Shown: positions 17,544-26,002 of the stretch, piece after piece
Numbering within the stretch: the stretch's first letter is position 1
How the letters are laid out: every line of letters starts with the position of its first letter
NCBI GenBank assembly: GCA_031291035.1
Contig: JAISLI010000019.1
Coordinates: 1 to 32,437 of the forward strand
Source: Desulfovibrio sp.
Lineage (GTDB): Bacteria > Desulfobacterota > Desulfovibrionia > Desulfovibrionales > Desulfovibrionaceae
DNA length: 32,437 nucleotides
Direction of reading: 5' to 3'
Made by a program: the position numbers and the translations under genes
Notes under the pieces: generated by a model
Seen by the model: only the letters and a program-made list of their open reading frames with translations
Databases searched by the model: none
What the model was told of the DNA's origin: nothing

Positions 17544-18299
17544 ATGGTACGGAATGAAAGCCGCTGTCTGAGAGTGTCCGGCCGTCTGGGTTTGAAGGCG
17601 CGCGCGGATTTGTTGCAGAATTGTCTGGCGGCCTGGCCGCGCCGGGGCAAAAGACTTCTGGAAATAAATTGCGGCGAAGGCGTTTTTTTGCCTGTCCTCT
17701 GGGAGTGCGGCTTTGACGTGACCGCGACGGAACATGATCCCTGCCTGCGGCGCCGGGCTCTGGCCCACGTTGGTTTTCGGACGGAAATCATGGCATCGTC
17801 CGGCGAGTATCTGCCGTTTGAAGACGATTCCTTTGACTGGGTAATTCTGCACGCCGCGGCAAAAAATTGGCCGGCGTTTGAAAACAGCCTGACCGAGGCA
17901 TTGCGCGTGGCGACAGGCGGACTTGCCGTCGCCTTCTGGAATTCGGCTTCCCTGTCTTATACGTTGTACAGACTCGGCAACGGCAGATTTTGGCCCTGGC
18001 CCCGGTACAACTGTTTCAGAATATGGCGGAAGCTGAAGCAGCACGGCATGGGCAGTCTGACTTCGTTGAGCGCGCTGTCCGGTCCGGTTCGCATGTGGAA
18101 CAAAATTCGCGGCGGAGTTTTTCGCCAGGCGGTAACGCGCATCCTGCCGCTTGGCGCGTGGTGCATTATCCGCATGGACATCGCGCCGCCCGGTTTTGTG
18201 ACGCCTTTGCCTCTCCGGCTGCGCAACGCCCGGTTCGCATCTCCGGCGACCGTGCTGGAATGCCGTCGGGTCAATGATGATCCCAATAATAAAGAATAA
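17544..18299 (+). CDS. Class I SAM-dependent methyltransferase
   Basis: The 251-residue protein carries the SAM-binding fold. Motif I is around LLEINCGEGVF (38-48), and an acidic residue ends the second strand (TATEHD). The SGEYLPFEDDSFDWV segment corresponds to the motif common to methyltransferase family 11 proteins. The substrate cannot be read from the sequence. The C-terminal half is basic and aromatic and not obviously homologous to a named enzyme. GGGGTAGGG precedes ATG 17544. It begins a run of five closely spaced plus-strand genes that includes radA and clpS. A gene 17 bases downstream encodes an uncharacterised membrane protein. Confidence 0.8.
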   Translation: MVRNESRCLRVSGRLGLKARADLLQNCLAAWPRRGKRLLEINCGEGVFLPVLWECGFDVTATEHDPCLRRRALAHVGFRTEIMASSGEYLPFEDDSFDWVILHAAAKNWPAFENSLTEALRVATGGLAVAFWNSASLSYTLYRLGNGRFWPWPRYNCFRIWRKLKQHGMGSLTSLSALSGPVRMWNKIRGGVFRQAVTRILPLGAWCIIRMDIAPPGFVTPLPLRLRNARFASPATVLECRRVNDDPNNKE

Positions 18300-18316
18300 A
18301 TTGACTGGTAACAATT

Positions 18317-19447
18317 ATGGATAAAAAATCATCTGTTCCCAAGGAGAGGCAAGACTCCAAACTTTTAGGAGATACGGGAAAAAATTTTATTTTCGGTCTG
18401 CTGGCATATCTGCGCGGGCGTCTTGTGGCGCTGGCTTTTATATCGCTTTTTGTTGCGCTGCTTGTCTTCGGTGGTTATCTGGGATGGCGTTATTATCAAT
18501 ACCGCCAGTCGGATTTTTTTGCCTTCAACAGCTTTTCTTCGGCTTTGCGGCCTCCAAAGGCGGAACAACTGGCGAAGCATGTCGATTTCAATACGCTTTC
18601 GGAGCGCTTGGCTCAAGCAATCGCCCGCAAATATACGTTTTTCAAACAAGGGCCGGACCAGGTGCGGGATTTGAAACATATGATACAGACGCAGCTGTTG
18701 CAGCGGGTAATGGTCAAGGAGGAGCCCGCTACGGAAAAACAGGATGCGCAAAAACTTCTGCAGACGCCCCTTGCGGTATTGCCCGATGATTTTTTGACGC
18801 AGTTCTCGAAAAATCTTGTTGTCCGGACGGCGCGTGATGATGCCGGCGAGTCTGTCGTCACGCTCGGCACAAAGATTGAACACCCCATGCTGGACCGGAC
18901 TTTTTCGGTAGAGTTGCATACGGAGAACAACGACGGGAACTGGATAATCCGTGACATCGCCAATGCCGACGAGCTTGTGGGACAATTCCGCGAGGCGCAG
19001 TTGCAACGCATGGCGGCCCGCCGTGATGAGCTGGTTCACAAGAGGCAGGAAACATTAAAGCGCATGAACGGGATACTGCCTCTGCAATCTTGCTCCGCGG
19101 GGCCGGAAAGGCTCTCCGACGGCAGCACCCTTTTGTTGGTGGTAAATGTGCTCGGCAGAAATGTCGCGTCGCTGACTGTGAACAACACAAATATTGAGGT
19201 GATTTTCAGCTCCGAAGGCGGCGAGGAATTGTTGCGGCGGTATCTGAACAACACCCAGCCTGTCAAGCCGGGCGAGGAGTATGTCCGGCATTGGACGGTT
19301 GAATTTGACCTTCAGAATCCGCTTGCGCAACGCGTTGTGAGCGCCGGTCAAATTGTCTGTATGGCGGACTGGCGCAGCATGGGGCTGTCCAATGGGGAGG
19401 TTCTGCATGCCCCGGATCCCCCTGAACTGGTGGAAGACTTCAAATGA
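18317..19447 (+). CDS. Single-pass membrane protein of unknown function
   Basis: I do not recognise this 376-residue protein with confidence. A charged cytoplasmic N-terminus (1-35) is followed by one membrane helix (about 36-58). The segment after it (about 62-150) contains a VDFNTLSERLAQAI motif, which resembles the conserved VDFxxLRxxL-like core of DUF2939 proteins; that link is tentative. A second, beta-rich region (about 255-365) contains VVNVLGRNVASLTVNNT and a C-terminal Cys-Met-Ala-Asp-Trp motif, and looks like an extracytoplasmic binding domain. It lies between a methyltransferase and radA, and overlaps the radA start by 4 bases (ATGA), so it is translationally coupled to radA. Its role in the operon is unclear. 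Confidence 0.8.
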   Translation: MDKKSSVPKERQDSKLLGDTGKNFIFGLLAYLRGRLVALAFISLFVALLVFGGYLGWRYYQYRQSDFFAFNSFSSALRPPKAEQLAKHVDFNTLSERLAQAIARKYTFFKQGPDQVRDLKHMIQTQLLQRVMVKEEPATEKQDAQKLLQTPLAVLPDDFLTQFSKNLVVRTARDDAGESVVTLGTKIEHPMLDRTFSVELHTENNDGNWIIRDIANADELVGQFREAQLQRMAARRDELVHKRQETLKRMNGILPLQSCSAGPERLSDGSTLLLVVNVLGRNVASLTVNNTNIEVIFSSEGGEELLRRYLNNTQPVKPGEEYVRHWTVEFDLQNPLAQRVVSAGQIVCMADWRSMGLSNGEVLHAPDPPELVEDFK

Positions 19448-20772
19448 GCAAACCCCGTGAAGTCTACGTCTGCTCGGCATGCAAATCCAAAACGTTGCAA
19501 TGGCGCGGCCAATGCCCGCAATGTCACGCCTGGAACACTCTTGAAGCGGTGATGCCGCCCTCCGTCCTGAATGCGGGTCATTTTTCAGAGGTAAATCGTC
19601 CGGTATCGTTGCGGGACGTTCAAAATTCCGGTTTTAATCCCTATGCCAGCGGCCTGCCGGCTCTGGACAGGGCGCTCGGCAAAGGGCTTGTGCCCGGAGC
19701 CGCCGTACTTTTGGGGGGGGAACCGGGTATAGGCAAATCCACCCTCCTGATGCAGGTGGCGGGTTTCGTTGCCGGACAGGAAAAAACCGTGCTCTACGCG
19801 ACCGGCGAGGAATCTCTGCAGCAAATCAAAGCCAGGGCGGAACGTCTTGGAGCGCTTGCGCCCGGTCTGAAGGCCCTGGCCACCTCGCGTCTGGAAGACG
19901 TCCTGGCCGCGCTTGACGCGGAATCTCCGGCTCTGCTTGTGCTTGACTCCGTCCAGACGTTGGCGAGTCCGGCGGCCGACGGTCTTCCGGGGAACGTGAG
20001 CCAGGTGCGCGCCGTCGCGACGGCTCTGCTGGAATCCTGTCGCCGCGCCGCCACCACGCTGATATTGATCGGACATGTCACCAAGGACGGCGTTCTGGCA
20101 GGGCCGCGCCTTCTGGAACACGCGGTGGATACGGTTATCGCTCTGGAAGGCGACAGGCGGAACGCTTTTCGCCTGCTGCGCATATTGAAAAATCGTTTTG
20201 GCCCCAACGAGGAACTGCTTGTTTTTCGTATGAGCGCCGAGGGCATGCAGGTGGTGGACGACCCGTCCACATTTTTTCTGGAAGCGCGTGACCCGTCGCT
20301 GCCGGGCACCGCGGTCGTGATGGCGGTGGACGGCCGGCGCCCGCTGGCCGTGGAGGTGCAGGCTCTGGTCGCGCGCACGTTTTTGACCATTCCACGCCGC
20401 ACGGCGCTTGGTTTTGACGTCAACCGCCTGCATCTGTTATTGGCGGTGCTTGAAAAACATCTTAAACTCAACTTGGCGCAGGTGGACATTTACGCAAAAA
20501 TCGGCGGCGGCATCCGTTTACAGGAACCGGGCATGGATCTGGCTCTGGTGACGGCGGTTTTGTCTTCTTATTATGACGTCCCGTTGCCTGAAAAATGCGT
20601 CCTGTGGGGAGAAGTGGATCTGAATGGCCAGGTGCGGGCGGTAACGGCGCAGGATCTGCGTTTCGCGCAGGCGCGGAGGCTCGGTTATGGTCCCGTTGTG
20701 CACCCGGACGGATCCAAAGGAGGTGTCGCCACAGTGGCGGCCTTGCAACGCCTCCTTTTCAGCAGGACTTGA
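19444..20772 (+). CDS. radA: DNA repair protein RadA
   Basis: RadA (Sms) is a RecA-like ATPase and branch-migration factor in recombinational repair. The 442-residue protein has all family parts. A four-cysteine zinc finger occupies residues 10-27 (CSAC and CPQC). Walker A GGEPGIGKST spans 91-100. The RadA-specific KNRFG motif is at 249-253, and a C-terminal Lon-protease-like domain begins near residue 285. The ATG at 19444 overlaps the previous stop by 4 bases. The next gene starts directly after its stop. Confidence 0.97.
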   Translation: MSKPREVYVCSACKSKTLQWRGQCPQCHAWNTLEAVMPPSVLNAGHFSEVNRPVSLRDVQNSGFNPYASGLPALDRALGKGLVPGAAVLLGGEPGIGKSTLLMQVAGFVAGQEKTVLYATGEESLQQIKARAERLGALAPGLKALATSRLEDVLAALDAESPALLVLDSVQTLASPAADGLPGNVSQVRAVATALLESCRRAATTLILIGHVTKDGVLAGPRLLEHAVDTVIALEGDRRNAFRLLRILKNRFGPNEELLVFRMSAEGMQVVDDPSTFFLEARDPSLPGTAVVMAVDGRRPLAVEVQALVARTFLTIPRRTALGFDVNRLHLLLAVLEKHLKLNLAQVDIYAKIGGGIRLQEPGMDLALVTAVLSSYYDVPLPEKCVLWGEVDLNGQVRAVTAQDLRFAQARRLGYGPVVHPDGSKGGVATVAALQRLLFSRT

Positions 20773-21393
20773 ATGCGCGCAATGACCCTGGAAATTGAAC
20801 GCAAATATATAAATGTGGATTTCGATGCCCTGCGGCCGGCGCTGAAAGGGCACGGGGCGCGATGCGCCGGTGCGCATTTTGAACGCAATGTGCTTTTCGA
20901 TACCGCCGGGGAGCTTCTGCTTCTGGACAAACGTCTTTTGCGTCTGCGCACGCAGGAGTGGCCGGACAAAAAGAGGTATCTGCTTACGCTTAAATCGCCG
21001 CGGGAATCGCAAAATGGTTTTAAAGTCTGTGATGAACGGGAGGCAGAAGTCGCGGACGGCGTTTCCGTGAGTGCGATACTGGAGGGGCTGGGCTATGCGA
21101 TGACGGCGCGTTATGAGAAAATCCGTGAATGCTGGCGGCTCAATGCTGTGGAAGTGTGCCTGGATGTGCTGCCTTTTGTGACGGCTGTCGAATTGGAAGG
21201 TGACCCCGCCCGTCTCTCGCGGGTGGCGGCATTGCTGGGGCTTGACGAGCGTACGGCAAGCATAAAAAATTATCACGATCTGCATCAGGACTGGCGGCGG
21301 CGGCACAACATGCCGTTTGAGCGTTCTTTTGTTTTCAGCGGGGAACAGCGCCGTTTCTGGCGGAAAAAACTTGGTTTTGCGCGGGAAATTTGA
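20773..21393 (+). CDS. CYTH-domain protein (class IV adenylyl cyclase / triphosphatase family)
   Basis: The 206-residue protein begins with the CYTH signature EIERK (6-10), which binds the triphosphate of the substrate in a beta-tunnel. Alternating charged strands follow, including RLRTQE, LTLKSPRE and the acidic ELEGDP segment, which supply metal and phosphate ligands. Members may be CyaB-type adenylyl cyclases or thiamine/inorganic triphosphatases; the sequence alone does not separate these. The pattern of a C-terminal YHDL motif fits CyaB-like proteins. ATG 20773 immediately follows the radA stop, with AGGA five bases upstream. A second in-frame ATG at 20782 is possible. clpS starts one base after its stop. 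Confidence 0.85.
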   Translation: MRAMTLEIERKYINVDFDALRPALKGHGARCAGAHFERNVLFDTAGELLLLDKRLLRLRTQEWPDKKRYLLTLKSPRESQNGFKVCDEREAEVADGVSVSAILEGLGYAMTARYEKIRECWRLNAVEVCLDVLPFVTAVELEGDPARLSRVAALLGLDERTASIKNYHDLHQDWRRRHNMPFERSFVFSGEQRRFWRKKLGFAREI

Positions 21394-21394
21394 G

Positions 21395-21724
21395 ATGGGA
21401 CAGTATAAAGACGGAAACAACGGATACGGGCATGAGGAATCCGGCGGCCTGGTCGTTGAAAAAAAGCTCAAGGAGCCTGACAGATACGCTGTACTGCTGC
21501 ACAATGACGATTATACAAGCATGGATTTTGTCGTCGGCGTCATCTGTTCCGTGTTCCACAAGACGCATGAGCAGGCGGCGGCCATTATGGTGCGTGTTCA
21601 CAAACAGGGCATCGGCCAGTGCGGCATATTCACGCGCGAAATCGCGGAAACCAGGGTGCGCCAGGTGCGCCGCAAGGCGCAGGAAGCCGGTTTTCCGCTG
21701 AAATGCACTATGGAAAAGGTTTGA
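21395..21724 (+). CDS. clpS: ATP-dependent Clp protease adaptor ClpS
   Basis: ClpS delivers N-degron substrates to the ClpAP protease. The 109-residue protein shows a flexible N-terminus (1-25) and then the folded core. The core has the conserved LLHNDDYTSMDFVV segment, which forms part of the N-degron pocket, and the VHKQGIGQCGIFTREIAETRV block. I chose ATG 21395, one base after the CYTH gene stop. The frame is open further upstream but is not homologous. ClpA, its usual downstream partner, is not next; the gene is followed by a 207-base gap and convergent recN. Confidence 0.95.
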   Translation: MGQYKDGNNGYGHEESGGLVVEKKLKEPDRYAVLLHNDDYTSMDFVVGVICSVFHKTHEQAAAIMVRVHKQGIGQCGIFTREIAETRVRQVRRKAQEAGFPLKCTMEKV

Positions 21725-21931
21725 AAACAATCGCAGGCGGGAAAGCGCCACCAAATGACTTGATCAAAAATTCCTCGAAAGGCCTGACAAGGCATTCGTA
21801 TCAAATTCTGACGTGATGTCGGGTTGTTGAGGGCTATGCTCCCGCACGATGCTGACCAGTGTATCAAACAAAGAAAAGCAAAAAAGATTCCAGAATATGC
21901 GCGGGAAACTCGGCAGGGCGGTTCACTCATT
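21725..21931. other. Convergent intergenic region between clpS and recN
   Basis: These 207 bases separate the 3' ends of clpS and recN. I see only a small GGCG/CGCC hairpin near 21737-21752 and no strong terminator. No coding remnant of clpA or any other recognised gene is visible in translations of either strand. Confidence 0.5.
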
Positions 21932-23530
21932 TCATTCCTGCAAGCTCCGGGCAATGGCTTCTCCGTGCGCTCCTCCGCCGGCCATTCTGGACAGTTCGGC
22001 ACGGCGTTCGGTTGCGTTGAGTTGCACGCAGAGGGTATAGGTCAGGCGGTTACGCACTTCTTTGCTGATGAAAAAATGCTTTTCAGCGTGAACCGCCAGT
22101 TGGGGCCAGTGCGTTATAAGCAATATTTGATGCTTTCCAGCCAGTGATTTCAGTTTTTGCGCGAGATTGTTCAGGACAAGGCCGCCAACCCCCGCGTCAA
22201 CCTCATCAAAAATATAGGTAGTGCTTGCGGGAACATGGCGCATGCCCACCAGGGCCAGCAGAAATCGGGAAAGCTCGCCGCCCGATGCGATACGGTCCAG
22301 CGGTTGCGGCGGCTGGCCCGGATTTGGCGCCCAGAGAAAACGCACGGTTTCATCATGTACGCCGGGCTGAATCTCCTGCGGGACATATTCCGGAATCACA
22401 GCGAGTTCAGAGGAAAAACCGAGGGTATGGAGTTCCTCCTCAAGAAGTCTGACAAATTCCCGCGTAGCGTCGCGGCGCAACGGAACAAGCGCCTCAAGTG
22501 TTTTTTTGAGTTTTGCCGTGAGCGTTTTTTCTTCTTTGGACAGCCGCGAGAGGTCAAGAGCGCAGGCGTCCAGAAAGGACAGGTTTGCGGCGATTTCCTT
22601 CCGCAGGGCGAGAATTTCCGGAAAAGTTCTGCGCAGCTTGCGTTTCATCTGCGCCAAAGCAAAGAGGCGTTCCTCAATGCGCTCAATATCCGCTCCCTCC
22701 ACAAGACGCCGCGGCGGATGGCGCAGCTTGCTGGAAAGGGAGCCGATTTGCCGGCACAGTGCCGAGATTGCTTCGGCCGACTCCGTAAACGACGGGTCAC
22801 TGTCGCCACACTTGTTGAGAAGTTTTTCAAATTTTGCAAGCTGTTCCAGCAGTCCATGACCATTCTCGCCATGAAGCAGGGCAATCGCCTCGGCATAATT
22901 TTTTGATGCTTGCGCGGAATTGCGTATTGTTACGCGCAGTTCCTCCAGTCGTTCCTCTTCTCCTTCTTCAGGTGATACTTTATCTATTTCCGCTTGCTGC
23001 ATTTCCAGTAAATCCCGTCGCGCCGCCAGGTCAGCATATTTTTTCCGCAGGACTTCGCGTTCCGTTCTGTTCTTCGCGAGCGCGCGGCACAGCACGTCGC
23101 GTTCGGCCGGTAAAGGCGACCGCGCAATGGCCGCGTCTATCAGTCTGGCTTGAAAAGCAGGGCGGAGCAGCATTTGCTGCGCGTGCTGGCTGGTGTGCGT
23201 AATCAGATCGTCCCGCATTTCCCTGAGGGTGTCCCGGGATTTCAAACCGTCATTGACGTACAGTCTGCTGCGGCCAGTCCGGGCGGATATTTCACGCCTG
23301 ACCACAAGCTCCTCTTCATTCCGCAGAAACAAGGCCTCAACTTGCGCCCGATCCGCGCCGGCGCGCACCATTTCCGGCGAGAGCCTGTCGCCCAGAAGAA
23401 AGCCCAGCGCCTTGAGAATGAAACTTTTACCCGCCCCGGTTTCGCCGGTAAGCACATTCATGCCCGGGGAAAACTCCAGTTCCATATCTTCTATGAGGGC
23501 CAGGTTGCGAATACGCAGATAATCCAGCAT
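21932..23530 (-). CDS. recN: DNA repair protein RecN
   Basis: RecN is an SMC-like ATPase that tethers DNA ends in double-strand break repair. The 532-residue protein starts MLDYLRIRNLALIEDMELEF, the usual family opening. Walker A GETGAGKS is at 29-36. A long, charged coiled-coil region occupies roughly 150-370. The signature region IASGGELSR and Walker B YIFDEVDAGVGG lie near the C-terminus, followed by a THWPQLA switch segment. Length is slightly below the 550-560 typical of the family. It is 53 bases downstream of the permease gene on the same strand. It may be co-transcribed or have its own promoter; no clear SOS box is seen. Confidence 0.95.
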   Translation of the reverse strand: MLDYLRIRNLALIEDMELEFSPGMNVLTGETGAGKSFILKALGFLLGDRLSPEMVRAGADRAQVEALFLRNEEELVVRREISARTGRSRLYVNDGLKSRDTLREMRDDLITHTSQHAQQMLLRPAFQARLIDAAIARSPLPAERDVLCRALAKNRTEREVLRKKYADLAARRDLLEMQQAEIDKVSPEEGEEERLEELRVTIRNSAQASKNYAEAIALLHGENGHGLLEQLAKFEKLLNKCGDSDPSFTESAEAISALCRQIGSLSSKLRHPPRRLVEGADIERIEERLFALAQMKRKLRRTFPEILALRKEIAANLSFLDACALDLSRLSKEEKTLTAKLKKTLEALVPLRRDATREFVRLLEEELHTLGFSSELAVIPEYVPQEIQPGVHDETVRFLWAPNPGQPPQPLDRIASGGELSRFLLALVGMRHVPASTTYIFDEVDAGVGGLVLNNLAQKLKSLAGKHQILLITHWPQLAVHAEKHFFISKEVRNRLTYTLCVQLNATERRAELSRMAGGGAHGEAIARSLQE

Positions 23531-23583
23531 AGGTTTGGCGTGATTGTATGTGTTGTTGCAGGCGTTACAGTTAAAGCGTTACT

Positions 23584-24420
23584 TTATTGTTTTGTTCGCG
23601 GATCCAGTATCTCCCGCAGATATTCACCCAGCAGGTTGTAGCCGAGCACAGTCACCAGAATCGCCAGGCCGGGGTATACGGAAAGCCAGGGCGCTGTGCC
23701 GATGACCGCTTTTCCTTCCATGAGCATATTTCCCCAGCTGGCGGTGGGTGGTTGAACGCCGAGACCCAAAAAACTCAAGCCGGATTCCACCAAAATGGCG
23801 CCCGCCACGCCCAAGGTTGCAGTGATCAGCACAGGGGCGAGGGCATTAGGCAAAATATGCGAAAACAGGATGCGTCTTGACAGAAGACCGGCCAGTCTCG
23901 CCGCGGCCACAAATTCCCGTTCGCGCAGGCTCAGGGTTTCCGCGCGGACAAGGCGGGCTACCCCCATCCAGGAGGTCAGCCCTATGACAACCATGATGTT
24001 TGTCATATCCGGTTCCAAAAAGGCTATCACCGCGAGAATCAGAAAAAATGACGGGAAGCAGAGCATGATGTCGACGGCGCGCATGATGACTTCGTCAACC
24101 CATCCCCGGTAATAACCGCTTATCAGACCCAACGCGGTGCCGATGCCGACGGAAATGCCGACAGCCACAAAGCCGATCCACAAAGAAACACGTCCTCCGT
24201 ACAGCATGCGCGAGAATACATCTCGCCCGAGGCGATCCGTTCCCAGCCAGAACCGGGTGGACGGTGGTTCAAGAATATGATTCAGATGCAGGTCGAAAGG
24301 CGGGTAGGGCGCCAGGAGAGGCGCGCAGATGGCGGCCAGGGACATGACGAGCACAATGACCGCTCCCGGAATCAACATGACATGCCGGCCGGCAAAGCAT
24401 GGGGGCAGCGTAATGTTCAT
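23584..24420 (-). CDS. Peptide/nickel-type ABC transporter permease, OppC/DppC-like
   Basis: The 278-residue protein has about six membrane helices and the OppC-type start with an LLAPYPPFDL loop and WLGTDRLGRDVFSRMLYGGR. The cytoplasmic EAA loop that docks the ATPase is the region around REFVAAARLAGLLSRRILFSHILPN. This is the second permease of a peptide, nickel or oligosaccharide importer. Its ATG overlaps the TGA of the upstream permease by one base (TGATG). No substrate-binding protein or ATPase gene is adjacent, so substrate and partner subunits are unknown. Confidence 0.92.
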   Translation of the reverse strand: MNITLPPCFAGRHVMLIPGAVIVLVMSLAAICAPLLAPYPPFDLHLNHILEPPSTRFWLGTDRLGRDVFSRMLYGGRVSLWIGFVAVGISVGIGTALGLISGYYRGWVDEVIMRAVDIMLCFPSFFLILAVIAFLEPDMTNIMVVIGLTSWMGVARLVRAETLSLREREFVAAARLAGLLSRRILFSHILPNALAPVLITATLGVAGAILVESGLSFLGLGVQPPTASWGNMLMEGKAVIGTAPWLSVYPGLAILVTVLGYNLLGEYLREILDPRTKQ

Positions 24421-25448
24421 CAGACGCCGCCTTTGGACAAGCGGATACGCGGGTCAGCGAGTCCGTAGCAGACGTCCGCCAGCAGATTGCCGGCAAGGGT
24501 AAGCACAGCCCCAAGAACGAGATTGCCCATGATCAGCGTGTAGTCGCGCGCCATTACCGCCGCATAGAAAAGTTGTCCCAGGCCGGGCAAGGCAAAAATG
24601 GACTCTATAATCACGCTGCCGCCGATGAGACCCGGCACCGAGAGCCCGAGCAGGGTAATGACCGGCAGCAGGGCGTTGCGCAGGGCGTGATGCAGGATGA
24701 CGGCGTGTTGCGACAATCCTTTGGAACGCGCCGTCAGAATGTAATCCTGACGCAGCACTTCAAGCATACAGGCTCGCATGTAGCGCGACATGCCGGCGAG
24801 ACCGCCGACTGTATAAACGGTTACAGGCAACACAAGATGGTTTGCGAGGTCGGAGCATTTGTCCCAGAAGCCGAGTTCCGGAAAATTCAGAGAGGTCAGG
24901 CCCGATACCGGAAGCCAATGGTGTTCAATGCCGAAAAAGAGCATGAGCAGCAGGGCAAGCCAGAAGGACGGCATGGCAAAACCCAGGAAAACAAGAATCG
25001 TCACCAGACGGTCCAGCAGGGAGTTCTGTTTGCATGCCGTAATGATGCCCAGCGGTATCGCAATGACCAGAACGAGAACCAGCGAAATGAGGTTGACGCC
25101 GATGGTCAGCGGCAGGCGTTCGGCGATTTTCGTCAGCACAGGCCTTGCGTCCGCCGACATGGAATTGCCGAAGTCAAAGCGCAGCAAACGGACGACCCAG
25201 TCAAAATATTGCACGTGCAATGGACGGTCAAGGCCGTAAAGGATTTCCAGCTGCCGCCGCGCGGCTTCTCCCGCCAGGGGATTCAAGGTGGTTTCCGCGT
25301 CCGACGGAGCCCCCGGCGCGAGATGAATGACAAAAAAACTTATGCACGTGATGCCGAACAGCACCAGCAACATCCAGAATGTCTTTCTGAGGACTCTTAT
25401 GGCGATTCCGGCAAAGCGCCGGCGCGAAAAAACGGCAGTGCCCGGCAT
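24420..25448 (-). CDS. Peptide/nickel-type ABC transporter permease, OppB/DppB-like
   Basis: The protein is 342 residues with about six membrane helices. It has the OppB-type N-terminal helix ([21 protein letters not shown]), the segment [13 protein letters not shown] and [15 protein letters not shown], and an EAA-loop region with [14 protein letters not shown] and [13 protein letters not shown]. It pairs with the following permease to form the membrane channel of a peptide-type importer. I chose ATG 25448; a TTG at 25469 would add seven residues and overlap the upstream gene by 8 bases. Neither has a good ribosome site. The upstream neighbour is an rdgC-associated gene, an unusual position for a transporter subunit. 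Confidence 0.9.
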   Translation of the reverse strand: MPGTAVFSRRRFAGIAIRVLRKTFWMLLVLFGITCISFFVIHLAPGAPSDAETTLNPLAGEAARRQLEILYGLDRPLHVQYFDWVVRLLRFDFGNSMSADARPVLTKIAERLPLTIGVNLISLVLVLVIAIPLGIITACKQNSLLDRLVTILVFLGFAMPSFWLALLLMLFFGIEHHWLPVSGLTSLNFPELGFWDKCSDLANHLVLPVTVYTVGGLAGMSRYMRACMLEVLRQDYILTARSKGLSQHAVILHHALRNALLPVITLLGLSVPGLIGGSVIIESIFALPGLGQLFYAAVMARDYTLIMGNLVLGAVLTLAGNLLADVCYGLADPRIRLSKGGV

Positions 25449-25461
25449 GTGTGCGGATTTG

Positions 25462-25989
25462 TCAGTCAAGACGGGTCAGCCAGCGTCCGATATGGGCCAC
25501 TTCATCCAGCCAGCCTGGAGAGAGGCGCAAGCGCAGAAAATGCGAGTAAAGTGAATCAAGCAAATCAACACAGACTTCAAGCAGATAAAATTTTTCCAGG
25601 AGAAGGGCGTCCGGGTCGTCATCCGGATCAATCGCATCAAGTTTTGGGGTTTTGACGGACACCAGAGAAAAATCTTCCGCCCTCAGGGTAAACCGGAACG
25701 CCAGATCTTCCTTTTCAAGGCGGATCTGGGCGCGGGCAACTTTTTTCCCCGTGCCCAGTCCGAATCTGGCTTCCCTTAAAGGGGAAAAGGCGCCTGTGAC
25801 GGAAGCCGTTTCCCTGGCGTCGCCTTCCCCCAGTTGGACAACAATGCGTTGCTCCATGAAGACGGAGAAAGCGACGCCGTTTTTGTCCGTAAACGCGCCG
25901 GGGGCGGTATCGCTTTGGTACCAGAGCCAGGTCAGAAATTCCTGACCAAGTATGACATCGGCCGATTCTATATGTGTCCGGGCATTCAT
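25462..25989 (-). CDS. RdgC-associated conserved hypothetical protein
   Basis: The 175-residue protein starts with MNARTH and contains the block [13 protein letters not shown] (12-24), alternating acidic and basic strands, and a C-terminal helical part rich in Leu. I recall this block from deltaproteobacterial proteins encoded next to, or fused with, RdgC-like proteins, but I cannot confirm it. It follows the rdgC-like gene by 13 bases on the same strand and in another frame. An ATG at 26046 would add 19 residues and overlap that gene. Two readings are open: a separate partner protein, or the C-terminal half of a larger RdgC split by a frameshift. Confidence 0.65.
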   Translation of the reverse strand: MNARTHIESADVILGQEFLTWLWYQSDTAPGAFTDKNGVAFSVFMEQRIVVQLGEGDARETASVTGAFSPLREARFGLGTGKKVARAQIRLEKEDLAFRFTLRAEDFSLVSVKTPKLDAIDPDDDPDALLLEKFYLLEVCVDLLDSLYSHFLRLRLSPGWLDEVAHIGRWLTRLD

Positions 25990-26002
25990 TTGAAGTATCG
26001 GT

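Noticed and set aside
17280-18314. Long minus-strand open frame upstream of the tolC-like gene, continuous with it
   Set aside because: Antisense to the methyltransferase, which has clear SAM-binding motifs. The tolC signal peptide starts at 17279, and the upstream translation has no family features.
22157-25655. Long plus-strand open frames opposite recN and the permease genes
   Set aside because: They overlap well-supported minus-strand genes and have low-complexity, strongly charged translations without motifs.
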